Source: Achromobacter aloeverae (GTDB lineage: Bacteria > Pseudomonadota > Gammaproteobacteria > Burkholderiales > Burkholderiaceae_B). From it: DNA of 64,000 nucleotides. The DNA lies in assembly GCF_004121055.1 (NCBI RefSeq), contig NZ_PYAL01000001.1, positions 496,001 through 560,000 on the forward strand, read 5' to 3'. The notes beneath the pieces were generated by a model that saw only the letters and a program-made list of their open reading frames with translations, made no database searches and was not told the DNA's origin. The position numbers were made by a program, and so were the translations under genes. Below, in pieces: positions 44,181 through 53,958 of the stretch; positions within the stretch are counted from its first letter, which is position 1; each line of letters begins with the position of its first letter.

Positions 44181-46478
44181 ATGAACACACCCGCCCTCCC
44201 CGCCACGGAACTGGATCTCGCCATCGAAGGCATGAGCTGCGCGTCCTGCGTGCGGCGCGTGGAAAAGGCCCTGGCCGCCGTGCCCGGGGTCAGCGACGCC
44301 AGCGTCAACCTGGCCACGGAACGCGCCCGCGTCGCCTGGCAAGGCGGCGTCGCGGATCCCCTGCTTGCCGCCGTCGCCAAGGCCGGCTACGCCGCGCACG
44401 TCATCGAGGACCCCAGCCGCCAGGCAGCGCAATTGAACGCGCACCGCGAGGCCGAGGCGCGCCGCCTGCAACGCCGCTTCTGGCTGGCGCTAGTCCTGGC
44501 CCTCCCCGTCTTCCTCCTGGAAATGGGCGGCCACCTCTTTGCGCCCGTGCACGGCTGGATCGACGCCCACCTCGGCATGCGGCAAAGCTGGCTGGTACAG
44601 GCCCTGCTGACAACCGTGCTGCTGGCCGGCCCGGGCCGCGACTTCTTCCTGCTGGGCCTGCCGGCGCTGTGGCGGCGCGCGCCGGACATGAATTCCCTGG
44701 TGGCCCTGGGCGCGGGCAGCGCCTGGGGCTATTCGCTCGTGGCGACCTTCCTGCCGGACGCACTGCCCGCCGGCACCGGCGCCGTCTACTTCGAGGCCGC
44801 CGCGGTCATCGTCACCCTCATCCTGCTGGGCCGCATGCTGGAAGCGCGCGCCAAGGGCCGCACCGGCGCGGCCATCGCCCGGCTGGCAGCCTTGCAGCCC
44901 CGCACCGCGCGCGTAACAAGGGCGGGCGCCACGGTGGACCTGCCCATCGCCGAAGTGCGCGTCGGCGACCAGGTCATGGTGCGTCCCGGCGAGAAAATCC
45001 CCGTCGACGGGGAGGTCATCGACGGCGGGTCGTATGTCGACGAATCGATGATCACGGGCGAACCCGTGCCGGTGGAAAAAGCGCGGGGCGCCGGCGTCAC
45101 CGGCGGCACGCTCAACACGACGGGGGCGCTGACCCTGCGTGTCACCCATACCGGCACCGATACGGCGCTGGCCCGCATCGCGCAACTGGTCGAGCAGGCC
45201 CAGGGCGCCCGCCTGCCCATCCAGGCACTGGTGGACCGCGTCACCTACTACTTCGTGCCCGCCATCCTGTGCGCCGCCCTGCTCACCTTCGCCGCGTGGC
45301 TGGCGTGGGGTCCCGCGCCCTCGCTGCCGCTGGCGCTGGTGCACGCGGTGGCGGTGCTGATCGTGGCCTGCCCGTGCGCCATGGGGCTCGCCACGCCCAT
45401 GTCCATCATGGTCGGCACGGGACGCGCGGCCGAGCTGGGGGTGCTGTTCCGCCAGGGCACGGCGCTGCAAACCTTGCGCGACGTGGATGTGGTGGCCTTC
45501 GACAAGACCGGCACGCTGACGGTCGGCAAGCCGTCGCTGACGGATATGCAACTGGCCCCGGGCCTGGCACGCGACGACGTGCTGGCGTGGACCGCCGGCG
45601 TGCAGTCCGCGTCCGAACATCCCATCGCCGTGGCCATCCTGGCGGCGGCGCGCGATGCACGCCTGGACATTCCGCCCGTGCGCGACTTCGAAGCGCTGAC
45701 CGGCGCCGGCGTGCGGGGCACCGTCGGGGAGCGCCAGATCCTGCTGGGATCGGCCGCGCTGATGCGCCAGGCCGGCGTGGACATCGCCGTCTTCGGCGAC
45801 CTTGCCGACGCCTGGGCCAGCGCCGGCAAGACGCCCATCCACGTGGCCATCGATGGCCGGGCGGCGGCGCTGATGGCGGTGGCCGACCCGATCAAGCCGG
45901 GCGCCGCCGGCGCCATCGCGGCCCTGCATGCGGCGGGCGTGCGCACCGCGATGATCACCGGCGACGATCGCCGCACCGCGCAGGCGGTGGCGCGCGAGCT
46001 GGGCATCGATGATGTCTACGCGGAGACCCTGCCGGCCGACAAGCAGCGCCTGATCGCGCAATTGCAGGCGACCGGCCGCGACCAGGCGCACGGCCGGAAC
46101 CAGCGGGTGGCCTTCGTCGGCGATGGCATCAACGATGCCCCGGCCCTGGCCGCCGCGGATGTCGGCATCGCCATAGGCACCGGCACGGACGTGGCGCTGG
46201 ACGCCGCCGACGTGGTGTTGATGTCCGGCGATCCGCAAGGCGTGCCGCGCGCGATCGGCGTCAGCCATGCGACCTTGGTAAACATCCGCCAGAACCTTTT
46301 CTGGGCCTTTGCCTACAACGTCGCCTTGATTCCGTTGGCGGCGGGCGTGCTGCAGCCGCTGGGCGGCCCCGCCCTGTCGCCGATCTTCGCGGCCGCGGCC
46401 ATGGCCCTGTCCAGCGTCTTCGTGGTGGGCAATGCCCTCAGGTTGAAACGCTACGGCGCCGGGAGGAAAGCATCATGA
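44181..46478 (+). CDS. copA: Cu(I)-exporting P-type ATPase
   Basis: 765 residues. One N-terminal HMA domain (GMSCASC, residues 14-20), eight membrane spans, the copper-specific CPC in [12 protein letters not shown] near 395, phosphorylation motif DKTGTLT near 440, HP locus SEHPIA, and [20 protein letters not shown]. Exports Cu(I) from the cytoplasm to the periplasm. Overlaps cueR by 4 bases; divergent from copZ. Confidence 0.96.
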   Translation: MNTPALPATELDLAIEGMSCASCVRRVEKALAAVPGVSDASVNLATERARVAWQGGVADPLLAAVAKAGYAAHVIEDPSRQAAQLNAHREAEARRLQRRFWLALVLALPVFLLEMGGHLFAPVHGWIDAHLGMRQSWLVQALLTTVLLAGPGRDFFLLGLPALWRRAPDMNSLVALGAGSAWGYSLVATFLPDALPAGTGAVYFEAAAVIVTLILLGRMLEARAKGRTGAAIARLAALQPRTARVTRAGATVDLPIAEVRVGDQVMVRPGEKIPVDGEVIDGGSYVDESMITGEPVPVEKARGAGVTGGTLNTTGALTLRVTHTGTDTALARIAQLVEQAQGARLPIQALVDRVTYYFVPAILCAALLTFAAWLAWGPAPSLPLALVHAVAVLIVACPCAMGLATPMSIMVGTGRAAELGVLFRQGTALQTLRDVDVVAFDKTGTLTVGKPSLTDMQLAPGLARDDVLAWTAGVQSASEHPIAVAILAAARDARLDIPPVRDFEALTGAGVRGTVGERQILLGSAALMRQAGVDIAVFGDLADAWASAGKTPIHVAIDGRAAALMAVADPIKPGAAGAIAALHAAGVRTAMITGDDRRTAQAVARELGIDDVYAETLPADKQRLIAQLQATGRDQAHGRNQRVAFVGDGINDAPALAAADVGIAIGTGTDVALDAADVVLMSGDPQGVPRAIGVSHATLVNIRQNLFWAFAYNVALIPLAAGVLQPLGGPALSPIFAAAAMALSSVFVVGNALRLKRYGAGRKAS

Positions 46479-46864
46479 ATATCGGACAAGCCGCGACGGC
46501 CACCGGCATCAGCGCGAAGATGATCCGCTACTACGAAAGCATAGGCCTGATCGACGCCGCCGGCCGCACGGATGCCGGCTACCGCGTCTATACCGACCAC
46601 GACCTGCACACGCTGCGCTTCATCCGGCGCGCGCGCGACCTGGGCTTCAGCGTCGAGGTGATGCGGGACCTGCTGGCGCTGTGGCGCGACCGCGGCCGCG
46701 CCAGCGCCGACGTCAAGCGCATCGCGCTGGAACACGTGGCGGAACTCGAGCGCAAGGCGGCCGCCCTGCGGCAGATGGCGGACACCCTGCAACACCTGGC
46801 CGCCCATTGCCATGGCGACCAACGGCCGGATTGCCCCATCATCGACGAACTGGGCGCGCCCTGA
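46475..46864 (+). CDS. cueR: MerR-family Cu(I)-responsive regulator, CueR-like
   Basis: 129 residues. N-terminal MerR helix-turn-helix ([26 protein letters not shown]), dimerisation helix, and C-terminal metal-binding loop with two cysteines in [13 protein letters not shown], the CueR/HmrR arrangement for +1 ions. Activates copZ and copA through the two 19-bp-spacer promoters at 44060-44151. Last gene of the copA operon. Confidence 0.93.
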   Translation: MNIGQAATATGISAKMIRYYESIGLIDAAGRTDAGYRVYTDHDLHTLRFIRRARDLGFSVEVMRDLLALWRDRGRASADVKRIALEHVAELERKAAALRQMADTLQHLAAHCHGDQRPDCPIIDELGAP

Positions 46865-46909
46865 GAAAATCGGCCGCGCCACGACCCGCCGCCGCAACGA
46901 CTTACGCGA

Positions 46910-47503
46910 TTACGCGACCGGACCGGTCCACTCCGTGACGAACTCGCGGAAGTCCGGCCGCTGCACGGCGGGCACCGCGCAGGCAGGCGTGCCGATCGCC
47001 AGGTAGCCAAGGAAGCGGTAGTCCAGCGCATCGAAACCCAGCGCCTGCTGGACCTCTTCCACGTACGTGCCGACGCCCGTGCTCCAGAACGCGCCATAGC
47101 CCAGCATGTGCACGGCGTTCAGGATGTTCATGACCGACGCGCCCGCCGCCAGCATCTGCTCGTGCTCGGGGATCTTGCCGTGGTCGATCTTTTGCGCGAC
47201 CGCGATGAACAGGGGCACGCCCGCCATCCACTCGCGCACCGACTTTTCCTTTTCGGGCGTCATGCGCGGATCGCCGCCGCGCTTGACCGCATCCAGCGCC
47301 AGATCGGCCAGTTTGGCAATGTTCTCGCCACGGATGATGGCGTAGCGCCACGGACGCAGCGAGCCATGGTCCGGCGCCGACATGCCGGCCTGGAGAATCT
47401 GGGCCAGTTCGTCGGGCGACGGCGCGGGGCCACGCAGGAACTTGGTGGAACGGCGGGAGTACAGCGCGTGCAAGGGCGCGGAAATGATTTCAGGGGAGTT
47501 CAT
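46910..47503 (-). CDS. Nitroreductase-family flavoprotein
   Basis: 197 residues from the ATG at 47503. FMN nitroreductase fold, YdjA-like subgroup: SRRSTKFLRGPAPSPDELAQ at the FMN site, AGMSAPDHGSLRPWRYAII, AGASVMNILNAVHMLGYGAFW and YRFLGYLAIGTP. Likely NAD(P)H-dependent reduction of nitro compounds or quinones. It lies between the copper and cadmium modules on the opposite strand; a role in metal stress is not shown by the sequence. Confidence 0.92.
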   Translation of the reverse strand: MNSPEIISAPLHALYSRRSTKFLRGPAPSPDELAQILQAGMSAPDHGSLRPWRYAIIRGENIAKLADLALDAVKRGGDPRMTPEKEKSVREWMAGVPLFIAVAQKIDHGKIPEHEQMLAAGASVMNILNAVHMLGYGAFWSTGVGTYVEEVQQALGFDALDYRFLGYLAIGTPACAVPAVQRPDFREFVTEWTGPVA

Positions 47504-47606
47504 GCTTCGGGATTTCTCTCGTAACGGTTGAGTGGAGCGCGTCACTGCAAGGCTGCACGGCGCATCGTCATGCGCGACGACGCGCGGCCGCCTCGCGGCC
47601 CCGGAA

Positions 47607-48041
47607 TCAACCCAGATGGGTATGGCGTTCGGGACGCTCCTCGACTTGCATTTCGGCCAGGCCATGCAGGATGCCGCAATTTTCGGCATGCGGCCTGGCC
47701 GAAAGACATCGCTGGCGCAGTTCGCCCAGCTGCGTCTTCAACTGCGTCAGCTCGGCGATGCGCTCGTCGACGTGGGTAATGTGGGCATCGAAGATATCGT
47801 TGATGGGCCCGCAGTCGGCCGCGTGACTGTCGGCCAGCTGCAGGATGGCGCGGATTTCCTCCTGCGTCATGTCCAGCGCCCGGCAGTTGCGGATGAGGCG
47901 CAGGCGGTCGACATGCTGCGGCCCATAGCTGCGGTAATTGTTGACACCCCGCTCCGGGGCCGGCAACAGGCCTTCCTTTTCGTAATAGCGCACGGTTTCC
48001 ACCGTAGTGCCGGCGGCCTTGGCCAATTCACCGATTTTCAT
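47607..48041 (-). CDS. cadR: MerR-family Cd(II)/Pb(II)-responsive regulator, CadR-like
   Basis: 144 residues from the ATG at 48041. MerR helix-turn-helix (MKIGELAKAAGTTVETVRYY) and C-terminal metal loop with Cys residues in SHAADCGPIN, QRCLSARPHAENCGIL plus a His-rich tail (ERPERHTHLG), typical of CadR/PbrR proteins. Divergent from the cadA-type ATPase gene, whose promoter holds a MerR dyad. The open frame continues far upstream on this strand but that part is antisense to cadA and not real. Confidence 0.93.
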   Translation of the reverse strand: MKIGELAKAAGTTVETVRYYEKEGLLPAPERGVNNYRSYGPQHVDRLRLIRNCRALDMTQEEIRAILQLADSHAADCGPINDIFDAHITHVDERIAELTQLKTQLGELRQRCLSARPHAENCGILHGLAEMQVEERPERHTHLG

Positions 48042-48079
48042 AGTCCAGCCTCCGCGTGTGGCACGTTGCAACGCAACGC

Positions 48080-48110
48080 TTGACCCTATAGTAACCCCAG
48101 GGTGTGGAAT
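48080..48110 (+). promoter_or_regulatory. CadR-type promoter/operator of cadA
   Basis: TTGACC (48080-48085), 19-base spacer, TGGAAT (48105-48110). The dyad ACCCTATAG...CCAGGGT lies in the spacer, as in Cd/Pb/Zn-responsive MerR promoters. The expected transcription start (about 48117) coincides with the cadA ATG. Confidence 0.87.
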
Positions 48111-48116
48111 GCACCC

Positions 48117-50645
48117 ATGAAGACCACATTCCCGCCTATTGTTTCCGCCAAAACCGGGGACGGATATCGCCCTGAGCCCGGCGCCGCCCACGACCATGAC
48201 GACTGCCGCGGCCACGACGCGCCGGCGGCGAGGCAGGCCGGTCACGATCATGACCACGGTGACGGCCACGGCCATTGCCGTGAACACGACCACCATGCGC
48301 ACGGCGCCGATGGGCATGCCCACGCGCATGGCGAAGACAACCATCTGCACGGCCATGGCGGCAAGCACGCCCACGGGCACGCCGCGCATGGCGGCGACCA
48401 CGGCCCCGAACATGCCTGCTGCGGTCACGACCATGGCGCGCGCCCGGCGTCGGCGGAGCCCGACCTGCGCCCCGCGTCCGGCGAAACGCTGACCCGCCTG
48501 CTGATCGACCAGATGGACTGCCCCACCGAGGAAACGCTGATACGCCGCAAGCTTGGCGCGATGCCCGAGGTGCGGCAGTTGCACTTCAACCTGATGCAGC
48601 GCGTGCTGACCGTGGTCCACGCCACGCCGGCCCTGGCATCCGTGCAAGCCGCCATCAAGGACCTGGGCATGACGCCGTCGGTGCTGGAAGGCAGCGCCGC
48701 TCCGACGCCCGCCGCCGCGCCCACGCGCTGGCGCGGCCTCATCGCGGGCGGCGTGCTGGCGGCCCTGGCCGAGGCGGTGCACTTCGCCGGCAACCCGCTG
48801 CTGGGTCCGGTGCCCGTGTCGGCGGCGCTGGCGCTGCTGGCCGTGCTCGCCTGCGGCCTGACCACCTACCGGAAAGGCTGGATCGCCATCCGCAACGGCA
48901 ACCTGAACATCAATGCCCTGATGAGCATCGCCGTCACCGGCGCGGCCGCCATCGGCCAGTGGCCCGAAGCCGCGATGGTCATGTTCCTGTTCAACGTGGC
49001 GGAACTGATCGAGGCCCGGTCGCTGGACCGCGCGCGCAACGCCGTGCGCGGCCTGCTCGATCTGGCGCCGGCGCAGGCCACCGTACGCCAGGCCGACGGC
49101 AGCTGGCAGGACGCGCCAGCCGCCAGCCTGAAGGTGGGCGACGTGGTCCGCGTCCGCCCCGGCGAACGCATTGCCGCCGACGGCGTGCTCGTCGCCGGCG
49201 CCTCGGCCGTCGACCAATCGCCCATTACCGGCGAAAGCCTGCCGGCCGAGAAGACCGTGGGCGACCCCGTCTATGCGGCCACGGTGAACACCCATGGCGC
49301 CTTCGAATACCGCGTCTCCGCCGCCGCCGCGGACAGCACGCTGGCGCGCATCATCCACGCCGTCGAGCAGGCCCAGGGCGCGCGCGCGCCCACGCAGCGC
49401 TTCATCGACCGGTTCGCCCGCATTTACACGCCGGCCGTGGTGGCCCTGGCCTTGCTGGTGGCCTGCGTGCCCCCCCTGGCGCTGGGCCAGCCCTGGCTGG
49501 TCGCGATCTACCGGGCGCTGACCCTGCTGATCATCGCCTGCCCATGCGCGCTGGTGATCTCGACGCCGGTCAGCGTGGTGAGCGGGCTGACGGCGGCGGC
49601 GCGGCGCGGCATCCTGATCAAGGGCGGCGCCTACCTGGAAAACGGCCGCCGCCTGCGCTGGCTGGCGCTGGACAAGACCGGCACCATCACCCATGGCCGC
49701 CCAACGCTGACGGACCTGCTACCCCTGGATGGCACGCCGGAAGCTGCCGCGCGCCGTGCGGCCGCCAGCCTGGCGGCGCGCTCGGACCACCCCGTCTCGC
49801 TGGCCATCGCCGCCGGCGCGGCGGTCGCGGGCCCCCTGGCCGAAGTCGAGGAATTCGCCGCCCTGCCCGGACGCGGCACCCGCGGCCGCATCGACGGCGT
49901 GACCTATCACCTGGGCAATGCCCGCCTGATGCGCGAACTGGGCCTGGACACGCCGGCGCTGGCGCAGGCCCTGGACGCACTGGAAAGCCAGGGCAAGACG
50001 GCCGTGGTCCTGGCGGACCCGCAACGCGCCCTGGCCATCGCGGCCGTGGCCGATACGGTCAAGCCGGCCAGCCGCCAGGCCATCGCGGACCTGCATGCGC
50101 TGGGCCTGCGGACCCTGATGCTGAGCGGCGACAACCAGGCGACCGTGCGTGCCATCGCCGACGAGGTGGGCATGGACGCGGCGCTCGGCGAGCAGTTGCC
50201 CGAGCACAAGCTGCAGGCCCTGGAAGAGCGCGCCGGCGAGGGCCTGGTCGGCATGGTGGGCGACGGCATCAACGACGCCCCCGCGCTGGCACGCGCCGAC
50301 ATCGGTTTCGCCATGGGCGCGGCCGGCACCGGCACCGCCATCGAAACCGCCGACGTGGCGCTGATGGACGACGACCTGCGCAAGATCGGCGAGTTCGTGC
50401 GCCTGTCGCGTGCCACCCATCGCGTGCTGGTGCAGAACATCGTGTTGGCGCTGGGGATCAAGGCGGTCTTCCTGGCGCTGACGCTGGCCGGCGCAGCGAC
50501 GCTGTGGATGGCGGTTTTCGCGGATGTCGGCGCCAGCCTGCTGGTAGTGGCCAATGGCCTGCGACTGCTGCGCACGGGCGATGGCCGGCTGGCGCGGGGC
50601 CACTCGATAGACGCCGACGCCGGACTCAAGGCCGCTCGGGCCTGA
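48117..50645 (+). CDS. cadA: Cd(II)/Zn(II)/Pb(II)-exporting P-type ATPase with His-rich N-terminus
   Basis: 842 residues from the ATG at 48117; a GTG at 48102 would lie on the -10 box and is rejected. Residues about 28-110 are extremely His/Gly/Asp-rich (many HDHDH and HGHG runs) and probably buffer Zn or Cd. An HMA-like domain follows with the altered metal site MDCPTEE near 134. Core motifs: [11 protein letters not shown] (near 472), DKTGTITHG (near 518), [29 protein letters not shown]. Exports divalent soft metals. Controlled by the divergent cadR. The start appears to lie at or next to the transcription start. Confidence 0.95.
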   Translation: MKTTFPPIVSAKTGDGYRPEPGAAHDHDDCRGHDAPAARQAGHDHDHGDGHGHCREHDHHAHGADGHAHAHGEDNHLHGHGGKHAHGHAAHGGDHGPEHACCGHDHGARPASAEPDLRPASGETLTRLLIDQMDCPTEETLIRRKLGAMPEVRQLHFNLMQRVLTVVHATPALASVQAAIKDLGMTPSVLEGSAAPTPAAAPTRWRGLIAGGVLAALAEAVHFAGNPLLGPVPVSAALALLAVLACGLTTYRKGWIAIRNGNLNINALMSIAVTGAAAIGQWPEAAMVMFLFNVAELIEARSLDRARNAVRGLLDLAPAQATVRQADGSWQDAPAASLKVGDVVRVRPGERIAADGVLVAGASAVDQSPITGESLPAEKTVGDPVYAATVNTHGAFEYRVSAAAADSTLARIIHAVEQAQGARAPTQRFIDRFARIYTPAVVALALLVACVPPLALGQPWLVAIYRALTLLIIACPCALVISTPVSVVSGLTAAARRGILIKGGAYLENGRRLRWLALDKTGTITHGRPTLTDLLPLDGTPEAAARRAAASLAARSDHPVSLAIAAGAAVAGPLAEVEEFAALPGRGTRGRIDGVTYHLGNARLMRELGLDTPALAQALDALESQGKTAVVLADPQRALAIAAVADTVKPASRQAIADLHALGLRTLMLSGDNQATVRAIADEVGMDAALGEQLPEHKLQALEERAGEGLVGMVGDGINDAPALARADIGFAMGAAGTGTAIETADVALMDDDLRKIGEFVRLSRATHRVLVQNIVLALGIKAVFLALTLAGAATLWMAVFADVGASLLVVANGLRLLRTGDGRLARGHSIDADAGLKAARA

Positions 50646-50659
50646 ACGGCATACGCCCG

Positions 50660-51424
50660 TCAGGCCATGCCGTGCGCCTGACGCGCCAGATACACCTCAT
50701 GCAAGGTAATCTTGCGCACCTCCGCCTGGCTGGACGCGATATGGGCCGACAGCAGCCGGCAGGCCTCGTCCGCCCGTTGCGCCAGCACGGCGCGCAGGAT
50801 ACGGGCATGCTCGTCATAGGTGGCTTCCACGCGGGGACGCTGCGTGAAATCCAGGCGGCGGATGATGCGGATGCGCTCGGTGATCTCACCATGCACGCGC
50901 GTCATTTCATCGTTGCCGGCGGCGCGCACCAGCGTGCAATGGAAAGCCTCGTCCCATAGCCCTACCTGCGCCATGTCCTGGCAGCGGTCCGCGGCGGCAA
51001 CCAGCCAGATATCGGCAAGGCCATCGAGCGCCCCGCGGTCGATGCGCGGGGATCCCGTGCACAAGCGCCGCACGGCCTCCGACTCCAGTACCAGGCGCAG
51101 GTCGTACAGTTGCTCGAATTGCTTGAAGTCGAAGGGCAAGACCCGCCAGCCGGCACGGAACAGGACCTCGACATAGCCCTCCTGTTGCAGGCGAAACAGG
51201 GCCTGCCGCACCGGCGTGCGCGACACGCCCAGGCGGTCGCTGATTTCGCCTTCGGTGAAGCGGTCGCCGGGCACCAGGCGAAAGTCCGCGATATCGCGCT
51301 TGAGCAAGGCATAGACATCCGCCGCGCGGCTGCGGCGCTCCGCGAGAGCCGGCGCTGCCGGGTCGCGCCGCCGCGTGCCGGCAGCGCGGCCTTCCCCCTG
51401 CTCCGCAGCATTGCGTCCCTTCAT
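50660..51424 (-). CDS. GntR-family (FadR/FCD-type) transcriptional regulator
   Basis: 254 residues from the ATG at 51424. Ala/Arg-rich N-terminal tail, winged helix (RFTEGEISDRLGVSRTPVRQALFRLQQEGYV, residues about 55-86), then the all-helical FCD ligand domain with DEAFHCTLVRAAGN and the metal-site His residues in DEHARILRAV. Last gene of the leftward atz operon, 10 bases after atzE; probably the ligand-responsive regulator of that operon. Confidence 0.92.
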   Translation of the reverse strand: MKGRNAAEQGEGRAAGTRRRDPAAPALAERRSRAADVYALLKRDIADFRLVPGDRFTEGEISDRLGVSRTPVRQALFRLQQEGYVEVLFRAGWRVLPFDFKQFEQLYDLRLVLESEAVRRLCTGSPRIDRGALDGLADIWLVAAADRCQDMAQVGLWDEAFHCTLVRAAGNDEMTRVHGEITERIRIIRRLDFTQRPRVEATYDEHARILRAVLAQRADEACRLLSAHIASSQAEVRKITLHEVYLARQAHGMA

Positions 51425-51434
51425 GCCGGCGCCT

Positions 51435-52877
51435 CTACAGCGCCGCCCGGCGCAAGCCGGCGACGCCGGCACGTTCCAGGGCACGCGCGGCGCGCAGGGC
51501 GAGGTCCTCGCGCCAGGGCGCGGCGATGACCTGCACGCCCAGGGGCAAGCCTTCCGTCCCGTCCGGCCACAAGGGCGCCGCGACGACGGGGCAACCCGCA
51601 AAGGAAACCGGCTGGGTCAGCAATCCCATCGCGGCGCGGGCGGGCTGCGTGGCGCCGTTCACGTCCAGCCATTCGGTGCCGATCGGCAAGGCGGACACGG
51701 GCGTCGCCGGCGCCAGCAGCACGTCCCACCGCCGGAACAAGGCCAGTACCCGCTCCCGGTAGACCCGGCGAAAACGATGGGCGCGCGCCACCCAATGCGC
51801 CGGCTGCAACGCGCCCGCGATGAAGCGGTCCACGGACAGGGGCTCGAAATCGTCGGCCCGGCGCCTCAGGTCGTCCAGGTGCAGGCTGCCGCCCTCGCTT
51901 GCCGTGATGATGAACGCGGCAACGCGCGCCAGGCCCGCATCCGGCCATTCGACCAGGCCTTGCGAGCCCAGTGCCCTGCCCGCCATGCGCACCGCGGCGC
52001 GCGCCGGGTCGGTGGCGTTGTCGTCGAAGTAGCCATCGAGCACCCCCACCCTCAGCCCCTGCACGCCCTGTCCGACGACAGGCGCGACAGGCTGGACGGC
52101 GCGCGCATGGCAGGCGGGATCCCGCGCATCGACGAATTGCAGCGCATCGTAGACGCGCGCCAGCAGCGTCGCCGAGTCGGCGAACGGTCCCAGGTGGTCG
52201 ATGCTGTGGACGAAGGGATAGGTGCCGCGCCTGGACAACCGGCCGAAGGTCGGCTTCAGGCCCCACACGCCGCATAGCGACGCGGGCACGCGGATGGAGC
52301 CATTGGTGTCCGAGCCCAGCGTCACCGGGACTTGCCCGGCCGCCACCGCGGCGCCTGATCCGCCGGACGACCCTCCGGCGATGCGCCGTGGATCGTGCGG
52401 GTTGCGCACCGGCCCGTCATGGGTGTTCTCGGTGGTAAAGCCGTAGGCGTACTCGTCCATGTTCAGGGCGCCCACCAGCACCGCGCCCGCCTCGCGCAGG
52501 CGCTGCACCAGCGCCGCATCGGCGGCGGCTGGCGCATGCTCGCGGTTGATGCGGGAGCCGGCGACCGTGACTTCGCCGTCGATGTCGTACAGGTTCTTGA
52601 CCGCGTAAGGCAGCCCGGCCAAGGGCGGCAGGGTCTCGCCGGCCGCCCGCCGCGCATCGATGGCGTCGGCCTCGCGCCGCGCACGGTCGAGCGTGCGAAG
52701 GGTAAAGGCATTGACGCGGTCATCCACGGCGTCCACGCGCGCGATGCACTGTTCCAGCCAATCGCGGGCCCGCAGCTCACCGCGCGCGACGGCCGCCAGG
52801 CGCGCCAGGGTGTCCCCGCCATCCAGGAAGCCGGCCGCATCCGCGCCGGCGTGCCGAAACTTCCCCGCCGCGCTCAT
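51435..52877 (-). CDS. atzE: AtzE-family amidohydrolase (amidase signature)
   Basis: 480 residues. Ser-cisSer-Lys amidase: catalytic Lys in PYAVKNLYDIDGE, cis-Ser and Ser nucleophile in AGGSSGGSGAAVAAGQVP and SDTNGSIRVPASLCGVWGLKPT. The closest described role is 1-carboxybiuret hydrolase of cyanuric acid catabolism, which works as an AtzE-AtzG complex resembling GatA-GatC. The 4-base overlap with an atzG-like gene and the atzF in the same operon support this. Product would be allophanate plus ammonia, feeding AtzF. Assignment rests on motifs and neighbours. Confidence 0.88.
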   Translation of the reverse strand: MSAAGKFRHAGADAAGFLDGGDTLARLAAVARGELRARDWLEQCIARVDAVDDRVNAFTLRTLDRARREADAIDARRAAGETLPPLAGLPYAVKNLYDIDGEVTVAGSRINREHAPAAADAALVQRLREAGAVLVGALNMDEYAYGFTTENTHDGPVRNPHDPRRIAGGSSGGSGAAVAAGQVPVTLGSDTNGSIRVPASLCGVWGLKPTFGRLSRRGTYPFVHSIDHLGPFADSATLLARVYDALQFVDARDPACHARAVQPVAPVVGQGVQGLRVGVLDGYFDDNATDPARAAVRMAGRALGSQGLVEWPDAGLARVAAFIITASEGGSLHLDDLRRRADDFEPLSVDRFIAGALQPAHWVARAHRFRRVYRERVLALFRRWDVLLAPATPVSALPIGTEWLDVNGATQPARAAMGLLTQPVSFAGCPVVAAPLWPDGTEGLPLGVQVIAAPWREDLALRAARALERAGVAGLRRAAL

Positions 52878-53083
52878 GCCTGCACCTCCGGAAAAGGCGC
52901 CGGGCAGAACAACGCCACGGGCTCGTCGTCCACGCCCAGGGGCACGGCGTCCAACAGCGCCGCCATGGCCTGGGTACGCCCCAGGTGGGCGGCCACGCGG
53001 CGCGCGCGGGCGGGGTCCAGCGGCAGGTCCAGCAAGGCCGCGCTGGCATGGACATAGTCCAGGATACGGGGGTCTTCCGTCAT
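52874..53083 (-). CDS. atzG: AtzG-like small subunit (DUF4089)
   Basis: 69 residues, helical, starting MTEDPRILDYVHASAALLDL with the RRVAAHLGRTQAMAALL and VPLGVDDEPVALFCP stretches typical of the GatC-like AtzG/DUF4089 subunits. Needed to stabilise AtzE in the characterised complex. Stop overlaps the AtzE start by 4 bases. Confidence 0.87.
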   Translation of the reverse strand: MTEDPRILDYVHASAALLDLPLDPARARRVAAHLGRTQAMAALLDAVPLGVDDEPVALFCPAPFPEVQA

Positions 53084-53133
53084 TGCGTTTCTCCTTCCTT
53101 GCGTCTCGCCAGGGAGCGCGCCTGGCGCCGCGC

Positions 53134-53955
53134 TCAGCGCCGGACTTCGCGCTGGAATATCTCCAGGCTCAATTTCTTGGCCGCCACGAAACTGGGTTGG
53201 GACAAGGTTTCCACGGTGCGCGGCCGGGCGTCCGTGTATTCCAGGATCTCCGCCACCTTGGTGGGCCGCTTGGTCAACAGCAGGATCTGGTCCGCCAGGT
53301 AGACGGCCTCTTCCAGGTCATGCGAGACCAGCAGCATGGTGGTGCCGGTCTGGATGAACACCTCCTGCAGCTTCTCGCGAATGAACAGCGTCATCTCGAA
53401 GTCCAGCGCGGAAAATGGCTCGTCCAGGAACAGGACCTCGGGCCGCGGCGCCAGCGCCCGCATGATGGACGCGGTCTGCTGCTGGCCGCCGGACAGTTCA
53501 TACGGATAGCGGTTCAGGTCGAACTTGACGTCGAAGGAGGCCACCAGTTCATCCATGCGGCGGTCTACTTCGGCCTTGCCCTTGCCCTCCAGCAGCAAGG
53601 GATAGGCAATGTTGTCTATGGTCCGCATCCAGGGAAACAGCGCCTCGCGGTAGTTCTGGAAAACATAGCCGATGCGGGTATCCTTCAGCGACTTGCCGTC
53701 GAACAGGATTTCGCCGCGATCGATCGGGATGAGCCCGGCGATCATGTTGATCAAGGTGCTCTTGCCGCAACCGTTGGGGCCGAACACCGACACGATCTTG
53801 TTCTTGGGAATGTCGAGGTCGAAGTTCTCGTACAACGGCCAGCCGGCGAAGTATTTCGTCAGGCCCCGGATGGTGATGTGGGTGCCCACGGGCCCGGGCT
53901 GGAAGCGCGGCTTGGGCACATCGGCGAAGGCTGGGGGGTTCAACACGGTACTCAT
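53134..53955 (-). CDS. ABC transporter ATP-binding protein, nitrate/sulfonate/taurine type
   Basis: 273 residues. Walker A FGPNGCGKSTLINM, signature LSGGQQQTASIMRALAP (slightly divergent LSGGQ), Walker B VLFLDEPFSAL, switch His in LLVSHDLEEAV. SsuB/TauB-like subfamily. Powers uptake through the permease encoded three bases upstream. Part of the atz operon, so the cargo is probably a ureido compound. Confidence 0.93.
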   Translation of the reverse strand: MSTVLNPPAFADVPKPRFQPGPVGTHITIRGLTKYFAGWPLYENFDLDIPKNKIVSVFGPNGCGKSTLINMIAGLIPIDRGEILFDGKSLKDTRIGYVFQNYREALFPWMRTIDNIAYPLLLEGKGKAEVDRRMDELVASFDVKFDLNRYPYELSGGQQQTASIMRALAPRPEVLFLDEPFSALDFEMTLFIREKLQEVFIQTGTTMLLVSHDLEEAVYLADQILLLTKRPTKVAEILEYTDARPRTVETLSQPSFVAAKKLSLEIFQREVRR

Positions 53956-53958
53956 GGC

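Noticed and set aside
48102-48116. GTG start for cadA at 48102
   Set aside because: It overlaps the -10 box of the cadA promoter, so it would not be in the mRNA.
48042-49694. Upstream extension of cadR to 695 codons
   Set aside because: The extension is antisense to cadA; the MerR fold begins at the ATG at 48041 next to the divergent promoter.
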